The translations under genes were made by a program, and so were the position numbers. A model generated the notes under the pieces. That model saw only the letters and a list, made by a program, of their open reading frames with translations. It did no database searches and was not told the origin of the DNA. Shown one piece after another: positions 40,531-53,539 of a stretch of 64,000 nucleotides of DNA (positions are counted from its first letter, which is position 1; every line of letters begins with the position of its first letter). The stretch lies in assembly GCA_032622095.1 (NCBI GenBank), contig CP136069.1, forward strand, positions 82,666,958-82,730,957. Direction: 5' to 3'. The DNA is from Siphonodentalium dalli (Eukaryota > Mollusca > Scaphopoda > Gadilida > Siphonodentaliidae).

Positions 40531-40983
40531 AGGACTAACCGGACAGTATTTTCGAGGTGGGTACCTGCATCAAAAGATGAAATTTGGAATTTTGAGACAG
40601 TCCGTGAAAATACTCAAAATATGCATATGTGGGGGGAAAACAGGCCTTTCGATCGGTGTATAGGTTGTTGCGACAGTTGTCTGCGATGAATGTGAAAAGT
40701 ATGATTTTCTGGGATATTTTGGGGAAGAAATCGTCTCGCGGCGATGATTAAATGACATTTTTTCCGCGATCGAACAATGGCAACTGACTTAAATTGATCG
40801 TCGGTGTCCGAACATTAGCGAAGAAATATTCACTCACCTTCAGTTGGTCAGATATGGTATCCAAGCGTTTATTTTCCCAAAAAACCGTCAAAAAATGTCA
40901 ACAAATATTTGTCGACAGATATTTCTCCACCTCGAAATCTACGACTTCCGGTTTTGGTTCGTGTCCGTTGATCCACTGTGATG
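40531..40983 (-). repeat. Inner arm (right) of composite palindrome
   Basis: Reverse complement of 37287-37738. The outward junction (GATCCACTGTG) and inner junction (GACTAACCGGACAG) are sharp in both copies. Confidence 0.85.
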
Positions 40984-42070
40984 TAGGGAGGATGGTAGAC
41001 CCATGGTTGGGAGGGATTTTTATGTTCAACTCTGTGTATGAACGTTTTTTTTTTCAGACCCCCTCCCCCACCATCGAGTGCTCATTTGTATAGCCGCTGG
41101 CAACAGCGACAACGCGGTACTATAATTGACGAACCACCATTCAAATAGAATAAGTGATGGGACTCAGAATTCGACCTTAAGAGTCACACACGCAACGTTT
41201 CAGGTCGAATTCTGTCGCCAGGACGCTGTTCGCATGCATGAGCAATTGATTTCAATTTGATCGCCATTGGCGGCTTATCATCAGTGATCGCACATGCTAA
41301 ACGGCACATTACTATCAATCTATATATTCACAATCTTGGGTACAGTGTTGCGCGAGACTGACAGGTAATATAATTCGACTGAATTCTACAAAAATCACCA
41401 CTGATGCTAGCGATACGTTGGAAACTTCTTTCCAAGCCATTTCCTTTCCGTACTTTATTTATTATTTTATCGCCCATCAGTTATGAGAATGACTGTACCC
41501 GGATAGTATATGTGACCGAGTGAACAATGCCATTCTCTGTAACGGCTATCTCGATGACGAGGTTGATTGCATAAGATGATTGGTCACGAATAGGACGTGG
41601 TTGTTTGAGGAAGGTAATTGATCACGAATCGCTCTGTGTTATGTTAACACGCACCTTAAAAAACGCTGCGATTAATCGCACGCGCGTGTGCAATGAGAAT
41701 AGACCCTAAGCGACGCAAAGCAAAATCGCTCGCAAAATCACTTAAATCGTGAAATTTTGGGGATCTACTAAAAGACGGGACGGGACGCTTTTCCGGGACG
41801 GGACGGAACGATTTGTCTAAAAGACGGGACGGGACGGAACGAATATTTAAAAGTAATTTTATTCGGAAATGAAAGAATGTAGAGGCACAAACATGGTCTC
41901 AACTTGTTTATTGGTATCTACTCTATACGATTGTGATGTTTTCCCGATAAAATTGAGCGTATGCTGAACGGTGGGCGTTCGAATAACGAAGCGTCGAAAT
42001 TAGGGAAATTTATCACTTCTGGGACGATAATCTACAGACTAAAAGTCATATTTCGTTTACATTTTCATGT

Positions 42071-44133
42071 TTGGGTGACGGATTATTGCAGAAAATGTTT
42101 GTCTAATATATACTAAATAGTAAAATAAAAGTTTGCACTTGTTTTCTGCTGATACAAGTAGTGTTTTTATCGACGGAACGATGACACCTCCATTCTTGAA
42201 AAATCTGCATTCCGCCGAACGAAAATCTTCGAAAATCTTAACAGAAAAACTCGAATTTCGTTCACATTTTCATGTTTGGGTGACGGATTTTTGCAGAAAA
42301 TGTTAGTCTAATATATACTAAATAGTAAAATAGAAGTTTGAACTTGTTTTCTGATGGTAAAAGTTGTGTTTTTATCCACGGGACGATGACACCTCCATTC
42401 TTGAAAAATCTCCATTCCGCCGAACGAAAATCGTCGAAAATCTTAACAGAAAAACTCCCATTTCGTTCACATTTTCATGTTTGGGTGACGGATTTTTGCA
42501 GAAAATGTTAGTCTAATATATACTAAATAGTAAAATAGAAGTTTGAACTTGTTTTCTGATGGTAAAAGTAGTGTTTTTATCGACGGGACGATGACATCCG
42601 CATTCTTGAAAAATGTCCATTCCGCCGAACGAAAATCTTCGAAAATCTTAACAGAAAAACTAGCATTATGTTCACATTTTCATGTTTGGGTGACGGATTT
42701 TTGCAGCAAATGTTAGTCTAATATATACTAAATAGTAAAATAGAAGTTTGAACTTGTTTTCTGATGGTAAAAGTAGTGTTTTTATCGACGGGACGATGAC
42801 ATCCGCATTCTTGAAAAATCTCCATTCCGCCGAACGAAAATCTTCGAAAATCTTAACAGAAAAACTAGCATTATGTTCACATTTTCATGTTTGGGTGACG
42901 GATTTTTGCAGAAAATGCTAGTCTAATATATACTAAATAGTAAAATAGAAGTTTGAACTTGTTTTCTGCTGATAAAAGTAGTGTTTTTATCGACGGGACG
43001 ATGACACCTCCATTCTTGAAAAATCTGCATTCCGCCGAACGAAAATCTTCGAAAATCTTAACAGAAAAACTCGAATTTCGTTCACATTTTCATGTTTGGG
43101 TGACGGATTTTTGCAGAAAATGCTAGTCTAATATATACTAAATAGTAAAATAGAAGTTTGAACTTGTTTTCTGCTGATAAAAGTAGTGTTTTTATCGACG
43201 GGACGATGACACCTCCATTCTTGAAAAATCTGCATTCCGCCGAACGAAAATCTTCGAAAATCTTAACAGAAAAACTCGAATTTCGTTCACATTTTCATGT
43301 TTGGGTGACGGATTTTTGCAGAAAATGCTAGTCTAATATATACTAAATAGTAAAATAGAAGTTTGAACTTGTTTTCTGCTGATAAAAGTAGTGTTTTTAT
43401 CGACGGGACGATGACACCTCCATTCTTGAAAAATCTGCATTCCGCCGAACGAAAATCTTCGAAAATCTTAACAGAAAAACTCGAATTTCGTTCACATTTT
43501 CATGTTTGGGTGACGGATTTTTGCAGAAAATGCTAGTCTAATATATACTAAATAGTAAAATAGAAGTTTGAACTTGTTTTCTGATGGTAAAAGTTGTGTT
43601 TTTATCCACGGGACGATGACATCCGCATTCTTGAAAAATCTGCATTCCGCCGAACGAAAATCTTCGAAAATCTTAACAGAAAAACTAGCATTATGTTCAC
43701 ATTTTCATGTTTGGGTGACGGATTTTTGCAGAAAATGTTAGTCTAATATATACTAAATAGTAAAATAGAAGTTTGAACTTGTTTTCTGATGGTAAAAGTT
43801 GTGTTTTTATCCACGGGACGATGACACCTCCATTCTTGAAAAATCTCCATTCCGCCGAACGAAAATCGTCGAAAATCTTAACAGAAAAACTCCCATTTCG
43901 TTCACATTTTCATGTTTGGGTGACGGATTTTTGCAGAAAATGTTAGTCTAATATATACTAAATAGTAAAATAGAAGTTTGAACTTGTTTTCTGATGGTAA
44001 AAGTAGTGTTTTTATCGACGGGACGATGACATCCGCATTCTTGAAAAATCTCCATTCCGCCGAACGAAAATCTTCGAAAATCTTAACAGAAAAACTAGCA
44101 TTATGTTCACATTTTCATGTTTGGGTGACGGAT
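42071..44133 (+). repeat. Tandem array, about ten 205-bp units, forward
   Basis: The string TGGGTGACGGAT recurs 11 times about every 205 bases (near 42071, 42277, 42480, 42685 and so on to 44124). Units come in at least two alternating versions: CTCGAATTTCG or CTAGCATTATG, and GACACCTCC or GACATCCGC. Confidence 0.93.
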
Positions 44134-46030
44134 ATTAGACTAGCATTTTCTGCAAAAATCCGTCACCCAAACATGAAAATGTGAACGAAATTCGAGTTTT
44201 TCTGTTAAGATTTTCGAAGATTTTCGTTCGGCGGAATGCAGATTTTTCAAGAATGCGGATGTCATCGTCCCGTCGATAAAAACACTACTTTTATCAGCAG
44301 AAAACAAGTTCAAACTTCTATTTTACTATTTAGTATATATTAGACTAGCATTTTCTGCAAAAATCCGTCACCCAAACATGAAAATGTGAACATAATGCTA
44401 GTTTTTCTGTTAAGATTTTCGACGATTTTCGTTCGGCGGAATGCAGATTTTTCAAGAATGCGGATGTCATCGTCCCGTCGATAAAAACACTACTTTTATC
44501 AGCAGAAAACAAGTTCAAACTTCTATTTTACTATTTAGTATATATTAGACTAGCATTTTCTGCAAAAATCCGTCACCCAAACATGAAAATGTGAACATAA
44601 TGCTAGTTTTTCTGTTAAGATTTTCGAAGATTTTCGTTCGGCGGAATGGAGATTTTTCAAGAATGGAGGTGTCATCGTCCCGTCGATAAAAACACTACTT
44701 TTACCATCAGAAAACAAGTTCAAACTTCTATTTTACTATTTAGTATATATTAGACTAGCATTTTCTGCAAAAATCCGTCACCCAAACATGAAAATGTGAA
44801 CATAATGCTAGTTTTTCTGTTAAGATTTTCGACGATTTTCGTTCGGCGGAATGCAGATTTTTCAAGAATGCGGATGTCATCGTCCCGTCGATAAAAACAC
44901 TACTTTTATCAGCAGAAAACAAGTTCAAACTTCTATTTTACTATTTAGTATATATTAGACTAGCATTTTCTGCAAAAATCCGTCACCCAAACATGAAAAT
45001 GTGAACATAATGCTAGTTTTTTTGTTAAGATTTTCGAAGATTTTCGTTCGGCGGAATGGAGATTTTTCAAGAATGGAGGTGTCAACGTCCCGTCGACAAA
45101 AACACTACTTTTACCATCAGAAAACAAGTTCAAACTTCTATTTTACTATTTAGTATATATTAGACTAGCATTTTCTGCAAAAATCCGTCACCCAAACATG
45201 AAAATGTGAACATAATGCTAGTTTTTCTGTTAAGATTTTCGACGATTTTCGTTCGGCGGAATGGAGATTTTTCAAGAATGGAGGTGTCATCGTCCCGTCG
45301 ATAAAAACACTACTTTTACCATCAGAAAACAAGTTCAAACTTCTATTTTACTATTTAGTATATATTAGACTAGCATTTTCTGCAAAAATCCGTCACCCAA
45401 ACATGAAAATGTGAACATAATGCTAGTTTTTCTGTTAAGATTTTCGAAGATTTTCGTTCGGCGGAATGCAGATTTTTCAAGAATGGAGGTGTTATCGTCC
45501 CGTCGATAAAAACACTACTTTTACCATCAGAAAACAAGTTCAAACTTCTATTTTACTATTTAGTATATATTAGACTAGCATTTTCTGCAAAAATCCGTCA
45601 CCCAAACATGAAAATGTGAACATAATGCTAGTTTTTCTGTTAAGATTTTCGAAGATTTTCGTTCGGCGGAATGCACATTTTTCAAGAATGGAGGTGTCAT
45701 CGTTCCGTCGATAAAAACACTACTTGTATCAGCAGAAAACAAGTTCAAACTTCTATTTTACTATTTAGTATATATTAGACTAGCATTTTCTGCAAAAATC
45801 CGTCACCCAAACATGAAAATGTGAACGAAATTCGAGTTTTTCTGTTAAGATTTTCGAAGATTTTCGTTCGGCGGAATGGAGATTTTTCAAGAATGGAGGT
45901 GTCATCGTCCCGTCGATAAAAACACTACTTTTATCAGCAGAAAACAAGTTCAAACTTCTATTTTACTATTTAGTATATATTAGACAAACATTTTCTGCAA
46001 TAATCCGTCACCCAAACATGAAAATGTAAA
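44134..46030 (-). repeat. Tandem array, about nine to ten 205-bp units, reversed
   Basis: The reverse complement of the same unit (ATCCGTCACCCA near 44158, then every 205 bases to about 46005). The switch point is sharp: GGTGACGGATATTAGACTAGC at about 44124-44144. Variant versions are shared with the forward array. Confidence 0.93.
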
Positions 46031-46500
46031 CGAAATATGACTTTTAGTGTTTAGATTATCGTCCCAGAAGTGATAAATTTCCCTAATTTCGACGCTTCGT
46101 TATTCGAACGCTCACCGTTCAGCATACGCTCAATTTTATCGGGAAAACATCACATTCGTATAGAGTAGATACCAATAAACAAGTTGAGACCATGTTTGTG
46201 CCTCTAAACTCTTTCATTTCCGAATAAAATGACTTTTAAATATTCGTTCCGTCCCGTCCCGTCTTTTAGACAAATCGTTCCGTCCCGTCCCGGAAAAGCG
46301 TCCCGTCCCGTCTTTTAGTAGATCCCAAATTTTGAGCTGGGACTTCACCTATAGTGAAGTACATTATTAAGGAACAAGTATAGTAGTCTAAGAAATATAT
46401 TGCATGCGTTATTTTTTCAACTTAATAAAGTTCCCAGCCAAAACTTCAAAAAGTTCCAAGGTTTTGTACTGCATGGTGGAATATGATCTCTTCTAGTTGA

Positions 46501-47835
46501 ATGCTGCATTCTTTCAGCGGGAAATATGCCTTGGAACTCACTTATACCAGTTTGGTTCACTGATATAAGCACATGATATGTATTTAAGTTATCTGAGCAT
46601 TCATAAAGATGAAGTTAACGATATGTTTGGGCTTTGATTCAACGATACCCTTTTTAAAAAGACGATATTTGTAACTTTGCCAGGGGGGGGGGGGGGGGGG
46701 TCGGAACAAAATTCCAGGCACGTATGGCATTTTTTTTCCTTTCGATCATTTTTTGTACCCACCCACCCCCCCCCCCCCCCCCCCCCACCGCCAATTTTGT
46801 TTCCGTTTTCGGCAGTTTTTTCCGACCATTTTTTGACACCCACCCCCCCCCCTTTTAACACTAAAACAGACATTTGCGGGGGGGAAATTCACTGTAAACA
46901 GCTGTATATGAATTCTGTGCGAATTTCTGTGCATACTATTTATCATGGATGTTAAATAGGAATGAGTCATTTTGAGGTCATTCGGCCAAAAAAACATGGC
47001 TGCCAGCGGCCATCTTGGATTTCAAAATTTGCAACAAAATACAACACGATAACTGCCTGCAGTCAGTTTACAGTTAGAATTACATTATTTCTCTCATTCA
47101 AAGTGGGTTTGAAGCCCAACTCATTGCCAAAACACTAAAAAACAAGCAGGAACTTTTTTTTTAGTTGCGGAAAAAATTGCTTGTTGGTGGCTTTGACCAC
47201 CCACCCACCAGATGTCCCCCCCCCCCGACTTTGCCGGTATATAAAAAACATATATTAGCCCCTCCCATAACGATATGCATATTCATCATAGCATCGATGG
47301 TAACGTATATATATTTACCATTATTGTGAATGAATACTTTCAAAGGTTTTACTTATTTATACGCACATCAAAGCTTAACGGTCTGTATGAATGAGCTAAT
47401 CGCACCGCAGCCGATATATAATAAATAACCAACATTGCTCGATATTGATTCGATGTACCCGCCAGAGGTCGGGTGTCTGCTGTGCGTGTTGCGACTTTGT
47501 GACTGGTGACAACATTGTGCGAGCGGATATCGGAACTGTTGGGACATTAAATACAAACCATGGGAACCTATATAATATGCCTATGGATACTGTAATCATT
47601 GAATTATTCTGAGGTCAGTATATTGTAATTATTGACATTGATTTTATTGAAGTTTCTGGAGGGTGATCGTAAGGCTTAAAAGGGTAATGTTGGAATTTGG
47701 TCACAAATTCACAATGAGTATCGTGTGATGTCAAAATGAACTCCATGTAACACAGTTAGATATCACCGGGACATCTTATATAGAATCAAACTATTTAATT
47801 ATTTTGATAATAACAATTCATATTTGTATAAGCCC
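46501..47835. other. Intergenic, homopolymer-rich
   Basis: G18 at 46683-46700 and C21 at 46766-46786 sit 65 bases apart, with shorter C runs at about 46842 and 47217. No gene is recognised; ORFs here are created by the homopolymers. Confidence 0.5.
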
Positions 47836-48190
47836 GTATTAAAAAAAACCTCTATAGCCGTCTGTCCGCTCATAACTCGTCTTCGGTTGATAACTTTAGT
47901 TCTATTGAATTAAATGGAATGAAATTTCGAATGTCTGTTCAATGTTGGCTAATTTTTTTTATTCCGAATGATAACTTTAATTAGTGCTAACTTGTACAGG
48001 TTTACAATCATAAAATACGGATCAAGATCAATTTTGGGTTCTGTCCGCCTGTTTCTACCAGAGTTACGAATATTTTTCGACTTTGACCTTCGGGTTGTCG
48101 GATGATAACTGAATTGGCCAGAATGGCATGCAATTTGGTATGCGGGTTTTAAAACATTTTCGGCTAATTTATGGAATCTTTCTGACTTCT
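47836..48190 (+). repeat. Diverged pearl-like repeat
   Basis: CCTCTATAGCCGTCTGTCCG, then three units with GATGATAACT/'GATAACTTTAGTT' and 'CAGAGTTACG'. It matches the layout of 26554-27481. Ends unclear. Confidence 0.5.
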
Positions 48191-48617
48191 GCTGAAATCA
48201 TTGGTACATGTACCTATAGAACCCCCCGAGAAATGGTCCCACTGTAAAGAATCGTCATGCAGATCTCAGGGACGTAAAATCCAAGACTGGCACTGCTCTG
48301 CAACTTATATATATATGGTGCAACATACTTTTTGTTCAAATAAACAATATTTGCATAAAAAGACCAGAATAAACGCTCTGCATGCGCGCTTCGTGGATTG
48401 TAGCTCACATATAAGCTTGCAAATTGTGAATTTGTTCATCCCCATTTTGACGTCATCTCAGATTTTCAATCCTCCCTTTTCGCAAACGGAACTCCCGAAT
48501 GAAAGTATATATAACTTTAGTATACTGTTTTCTCACTTATATTGTAGCCTTTGGCTGAATATCATTGTGGGAAATTTTGAAGCCGCTTTCCTGTAAAATA
48601 ATGTAGAAACTGACGGA

Positions 48618-49358
48618 TAGGTATTACATTGGCCCCATCGAGACGAAATGATGTCGTTCTGGTGTCTCTGGAGAGCTGATATGAACAACGGTTCAAGTAG
48701 GGGGAAAATTTACCAGATATTCAAACACGAAATTTACTTTGAGAAATATCTCGACCTACTGAACTACAAAAATCGAACAATTTTATGTAAATTTCGAACA
48801 TCCAACCATAAATTACCAATCGAAACCGGAAGATGGGATAACACAGACCATAAGGACAGGAAATGTATTTTGTGTAGCAAGAGTCAAATTGGAGATGAAT
48901 TTCATTACCTTTTAGAATGTAACAAATTCAAGACTCAAAGATCTCATCTAATCCAAAATAGACATGCTGAACGGGCTAATGTAGTAATAATGAGTGACGT
49001 TCTGAACTCAAATGACCCACATTTCCTACGCAAGTTATGTACTTTTATCAAAACTATATTTAGTGAAGTAGAAAAGACTCGCAGCACATAACGTGGTTGA
49101 AGTTGTTGTTGTTGTTGTTATCGCACAAGCAATGAATCTACCATATACACATGATACACAACATATAAATGTAATAAAACCCGTTATCTCGACAGCAACA
49201 CACTTATTATATAAATTGCACATGTAATTGTATGTAAGGTTTTGAGACCATGTAAAACCGGATGTAAATATTGTTTATATGCTTCATCTCTTTGTATATA
49301 CTTCTGTCTCAATATCCTATCATGTAACCTGGATCAGAGAATAAAGCATTATTATTAT
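48618..49358 (+). mobile_element. 5'-truncated LINE: reverse-transcriptase C terminus and 3' UTR
   Basis: The ORF 48648-49091 (147 residues) reads KIYQIFKHEIYFEKYLDLLN, KFRTSNHKLPIETGRW and then a C-x2-C-x8-H-x4-C zinc knuckle (CILCSKSQIGDEFHYLLEC). This is the C-terminal domain typical of non-LTR reverse transcriptases of marine invertebrates. The catalytic RT and endonuclease domains are missing through 5' truncation, the usual outcome of target-primed insertion. After the stop comes a (GTT)n tract, a 3' UTR, AATAAA at 49340 and an (ATT)n tail. The clade cannot be fixed from this part. Confidence 0.8.
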
Positions 49359-51957
49359 CTGACCCTCTCGTCGCTAAAATGTGGAGCAAAAAAACAAATT
49401 ACAATTCGACACAAACATTGCACATTTCCGACGACACGAATTTCTCATTAATTGATGCAGGAATCATGTCACCAAAACAATTAGTTATCTGAATCACCAA
49501 TAGATTCCATCAATTTATATTTACCAGTCAGACATTAGCCAGGTTTAGACCCGACAACGTTGCACATCAAGAACCACAAGACTAATTTCCCATATTAAAT
49601 GTGGATGGCAGGAAAACTCGTCCAATGTTAAAAGTTAGCCGAGACATAATTTATTTATATTTTAAACACAACGTAACAATGTCTAATTGTTCACGGACTC
49701 GGATTATGTGCGTCAGTTTTCGATTTCGATTTTTTTTAAATGCTGAAAACTGCACAAATGTTAAAATATCAGTAATATACTATGATGCGCATGTATAATA
49801 TTATAGTCTTCTGATTCTTGGGTGTCTGAGGTATAGTGGGTTCTATACCTGGCTATTGTTTATGTACATGTATATATATATGTTCTTGCATTTCCATGTA
49901 GGCCGTCTTATTTTCCGTGTACGCCTGCGTATATGTTTCCACGAAGAATTGTTATTTTGGTCTGATATATAGTCTGCATGCCCACTCAAATCTCATTTGA
50001 TTTCATATGATATCCACTCATATCTCATCTGATTTCATATACCCAACAATAAAGTCATTGTCAAAATCATAAGTGATATAATTTCATTCACCTGCCTTTA
50101 TTACCAATTTGCATTTAATCTTGAGATACTGTACAAACATTGGTATTTGTTGGTCGCGTTGTAGCGATAGAGCATAAAGATATGCACACCATGCCAAATA
50201 ACCTATATTGTATACTATATACTTATACCTATATAATTTGTTTAAATGTCGCGTGCAGAGATTATTCGCTATGTGAACATAATTAGCTTGAATAATTGCT
50301 TAATCCGAATCATTGGCTAAGGTGACCGTGTATACGTGTTTTTATTACTACTCCATATAATACCCATATTGTTTGGCCTCCGTTTCGAAAAACAAAAATG
50401 GCTCATTCATATCACTGATATTATCAAGGTGGGTTCAACGACATATTGGACAATTACCTGGCGCAATTAAGGTGCTCGATTCTCGACATAGTCGAAGTAC
50501 AGGTAAGGTGTGTGTGTATATATAGTGCATAAATTGTTTAGAGTGGATTTTCGTATATAGACGGTGTGCAAGTACTCTCAGGCTATCTTTCAAGTACATA
50601 GTATATAGATCGATTATAGTGCCGTGCATTTTTTTTCAACTACCAAATCTTTTTGAAGTGGATCTATATCTTCGAGTCAATATACTAGTAAAGCTAAAGC
50701 ATTTGACTACATATATGATATACATATAACACATACATAATACATTCATAACTCATACAAATCGATTATAATAGTCATAATAAAGTTCCAAAATTATGGA
50801 GGGTAATTATAGGTTCACAATTCCAAGTGCTAACTAATTTATTGTAGAATGTGAAATGCTATTGTCAATTTGTCAAATGGCAGAATTTAGTGCTAACTTG
50901 TATTTTGTAGAATGTGAAAATGCTATTTTCAAATGTAAAATTTATTTTCTATTTCTTAATTCTAAATGACAAAATTAAGATTACATTGCAACTTTAAATA
51001 ATTAAAACTTAAATATGATATATATATAGGAGATATAGCACAGTAGCAATGTTATATTTTATACCTCCGAAACATGCCGAACATTGCTCTTTGGACATGC
51101 CTTGGACTATATATACAACACACCAGGTGCCTATTTTTAGAAGCAAATAAAATTTTTGAGACAGTGCAAATTTTTTTTGGGATTCGAACACCTTCTTTAA
51201 ATATGATAGTTTATATAAACAGTATAATGTGTAGGTCATATGATGTAATTCAAGAACAAAAATTCTCAAAAATATATGTATTGCAAAATTGCTGAAAATT
51301 GTATAATTGACCTATATAGTGCACATACTGCCCGCTAAATAGAATAACCGTTCAATGGTATGCCTGTTTGCTTTCGGACAATAGCTTCATACATAAGTTT
51401 TGCTCCGGAGATTTGCATGGACATCTCCATTCAAAATTGTTCACTTGAGCTCCCCCCTTAATCCACAAATTACACCTAGTCATTGTATCAATATTTCCTT
51501 AATCGCCAAGTCGGCATGCAGCATTAGCAACACAAAAAGCTTCGCCAAAATTTAATGCATGTCGATTAAATAATGTCAACAATAACTTTAGCAGGGATTT
51601 CGCACTCGATGGTCCTCTTCGTTGGGGTGGGGTTACCCAACCTGCAATTTCCAACTTCACCCCCCCCCCCCCCCCCCACACAAGACCAAGTTATCAATAT
51701 GTTAAAATGCCGTTTGCACCCATCCACATTGACTTTTAATGAAACCAAAAAACAATTTTCACACTAAATACTGGTTGGAAAAATCAAACTACAAGAGTTT
51801 CAATTGGTTTTGTGAAATTCCCAACTTTTCTGACGAGGAAAACAATTCACTGTAGAAAAAAACTATTCCAGAATTTCTCAGATTTTCGTTGTTCTTTTTG
51901 ATCTTCAATTATCACTATGATGCCAATTAATGTCAGCTCATTTAATTCTTCTAGTAA
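49359..51957. other. AT-rich intergenic region, no gene seen
   Basis: No convincing ORF, tRNA or other RNA. A C18-type homopolymer lies near 51660. Scattered short TA-rich microsatellites. Confidence 0.4.
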
Positions 51958-52310
51958 TTTAAAGGCCCACTTAATTTTCGAATCACCAAATCACATTATA
52001 TAGAAACAAAAAGTAGTGCTCCCATCTAGAGGTCATCCCCGAAGATCCATATGCAGTCTGGTAATGATTGGATGAGGGAGGTGGCATGTAGGGTGTGCCG
52101 AAGGATTTAGTCACAGAGAGTAAATTCCAAGATGCCCGCTGGCGACCATGTTTTTCAACGAAATACGGAAAAAGTTAATGGCTCCCATCTAACGATCCCA
52201 TATATAGAGGTCACCCAGAATATCCGCATGCAGTTAAATTGGTGATGATCAGATGGGGGATTTGGTCTGTAGTGTGTGCCAAAGGATTTAACCAGCTCCG
52301 AAAAAGCTAA
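51958..52310. repeat. Left part of AAAGGCCCACTTAATTTTCG element with direct repeat
   Basis: AAAGGCCCACTTAATTTTCG and 'AATCACATTATATAGAAAC' match the start of 62540-62972. Inside, GCTCCCATCTA...GAGGTCA and 'TGCAGT...GGTGATGAT' occur twice (52018-52110, 52183-52300). The right end was not found before the pearl array. Confidence 0.5.
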
Positions 52311-52392
52311 ATTTGGCTAAACTTACATTTTACAGTACTTTCCAGGGCCAATCTCATATTAAGTTATACCATATTACGGATATATATATATT

Positions 52393-53340
52393 ACTAGCCG
52401 ATGAGCCCGACGTTGTCCGGGCTATTCAAAAACCAAATTTCAAGTCGATAGCTCCACCCGTTTCCGAGATCTGGTCTGTGCATGCGCGAAGCTGGCGTTG
52501 CACGGGCTCGGCGACCCGATAAAATTCGTATCCGGGGCAAGATACATTCACATAGCAAATTTCAAGTCGATAGCCCCACCCGTTTCCGAGATCTCGTCTG
52601 CGCATGCCCGAAGCGGGCGCCGCACGGGCTCGCCAATACGACAACGACGACCGCCTGGTCAAACTACCACACGTACCAAGTTTCGTCCCGATCGGTCGAG
52701 AATCGTAGATTTGTATAAATGACAGACAAACAAACATACAGACAGACAGACAGACAGAGGTCTTCAAAATATATATGAGACTAGCCGATGAGCCCGACGT
52801 TGTCCGGGCTATTCAAATACCAAATTTCAAGTCGATAGCTCCACCCGTTTCCGAGATCTGGTCTGCACATGCGCGAAGCTGGCGTCGCACGGGCTCGGCG
52901 ACCCGATAAAATTCGTATTCGGGCAAGATACATTCACATGCCAAATTTCATATCGATAGCTCCACCCGTTTCCGAGATCTGGTCTGCGCATGCGCGAAGC
53001 TGGCGTCGCACGGGTTCGGCGACCCGATAAAATTCGTATCCGGGGCTAGATACATTCACATAGCAAATTTCAAGTCGATAGCTCCCCCCGTTTCCGAGAT
53101 ATCGTCTTCAAAATATATATGAGACTAGCCGATGAGCCCGACGTTGTCCGGGCTATTCAAAAACCAAATTTCAAGTCGATAGCTCCACCGTTTCCGAGAT
53201 CTCGTCTGCGCATGCGCGAAGCTGTCGTCACACGGGCTTGGCGACCCGATAAAATTCGTATCCGGGGCAAGATACATGTACATAAACAACATTAATTTCC
53301 CGACGTTGTCCGGGCTATTCAACGAGAGGCCGATCACGAT
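52393..53340 (+). mobile_element. Pearl-like elements, three copies in tandem
   Basis: Each copy starts ACTAGCCGATGAGCCCGACG (52393, 52780, 53124). One or two 122-bp monomers follow, then in copy 1 a unique tail with GTACCAAGTTTCGTCCCGAT, a (GACA)n tract and CTTCAAAATATATATGAG. Copies 2 and 3 lack parts of this tail. The layout (left flank, tandem core, ACRG microsatellite, right flank) is that described for bivalve pearl elements. Confidence 0.7.
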
Positions 53341-53539
53341 CGGCAGATGTTTAACCCATACCTTGGCGATAGCGATCTTTTTATGAGTGCAAGAATTTCA
53401 ACAATTCACAGCGTACTATTATTTATTAGTTTCATAGTGGAATCAGACATATTGAGCAACTTGCTCATTTAAACACAATAGGAACATGGATATGACATTC
53501 GATTTCAACCTATTCGGTCACTCCAACAGAGATACATGT

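Larger units (their letters stand above)
41760..46326. mobile_element. 4,567-bp palindromic transposon with opposed 205-bp arrays
   Basis: Exact 8-bp duplications AAATTTTG (41752-41759, 46327-46334) flank ends GGGATCTACTAAAAGACGGG and its reverse complement. The terminal inverted repeats run about 330 bases with only a handful of mismatches, and begin with GGGACGGGACGG-type G-rich repeats. Inside, direct 205-bp units fill the left half and inverted ones the right half. No ORF of note, so it is non-autonomous. 8-bp duplications occur in hAT, P, Merlin and Zisupton elements. The GGG ends do not fit standard hAT CA(G) ends, so the superfamily is left open. Confidence 0.92.
36345..46500. repeat. 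Composite giant palindrome, about 5.6 kb plus insertion
   Basis: Outer arms: 36345-36660 matches the reverse complement of 41645-41758 plus 46327-46500, for example AATCGCACGCGCGTGTGCAA near 41677 and TTGCACACGCGCGTGCGATT near 36617. A middle block (36700-36775) matches 41040-41080 reversed, and inner arms (37287-37738 / 40531-40983) are nearly identical. The right outer arm is split by the 4,567-base element at 41760-46326. The spacer (37739-40530) has further repeats. No transposase is recognised, so it is probably a large non-autonomous foldback transposon. Confidence 0.75.

Noticed and set aside
42000-46030. CRISPR-like regular repeat array
   Set aside because: Units are 205 bases, adjoin directly without unique spacers, and reverse orientation midway; this is a eukaryotic tandem array in a transposon.
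46601-46997. Pro- or Gly-rich ORFs
   Set aside because: They come from G18/C21 homopolymers; no flanking similarity or codon signal supports them.
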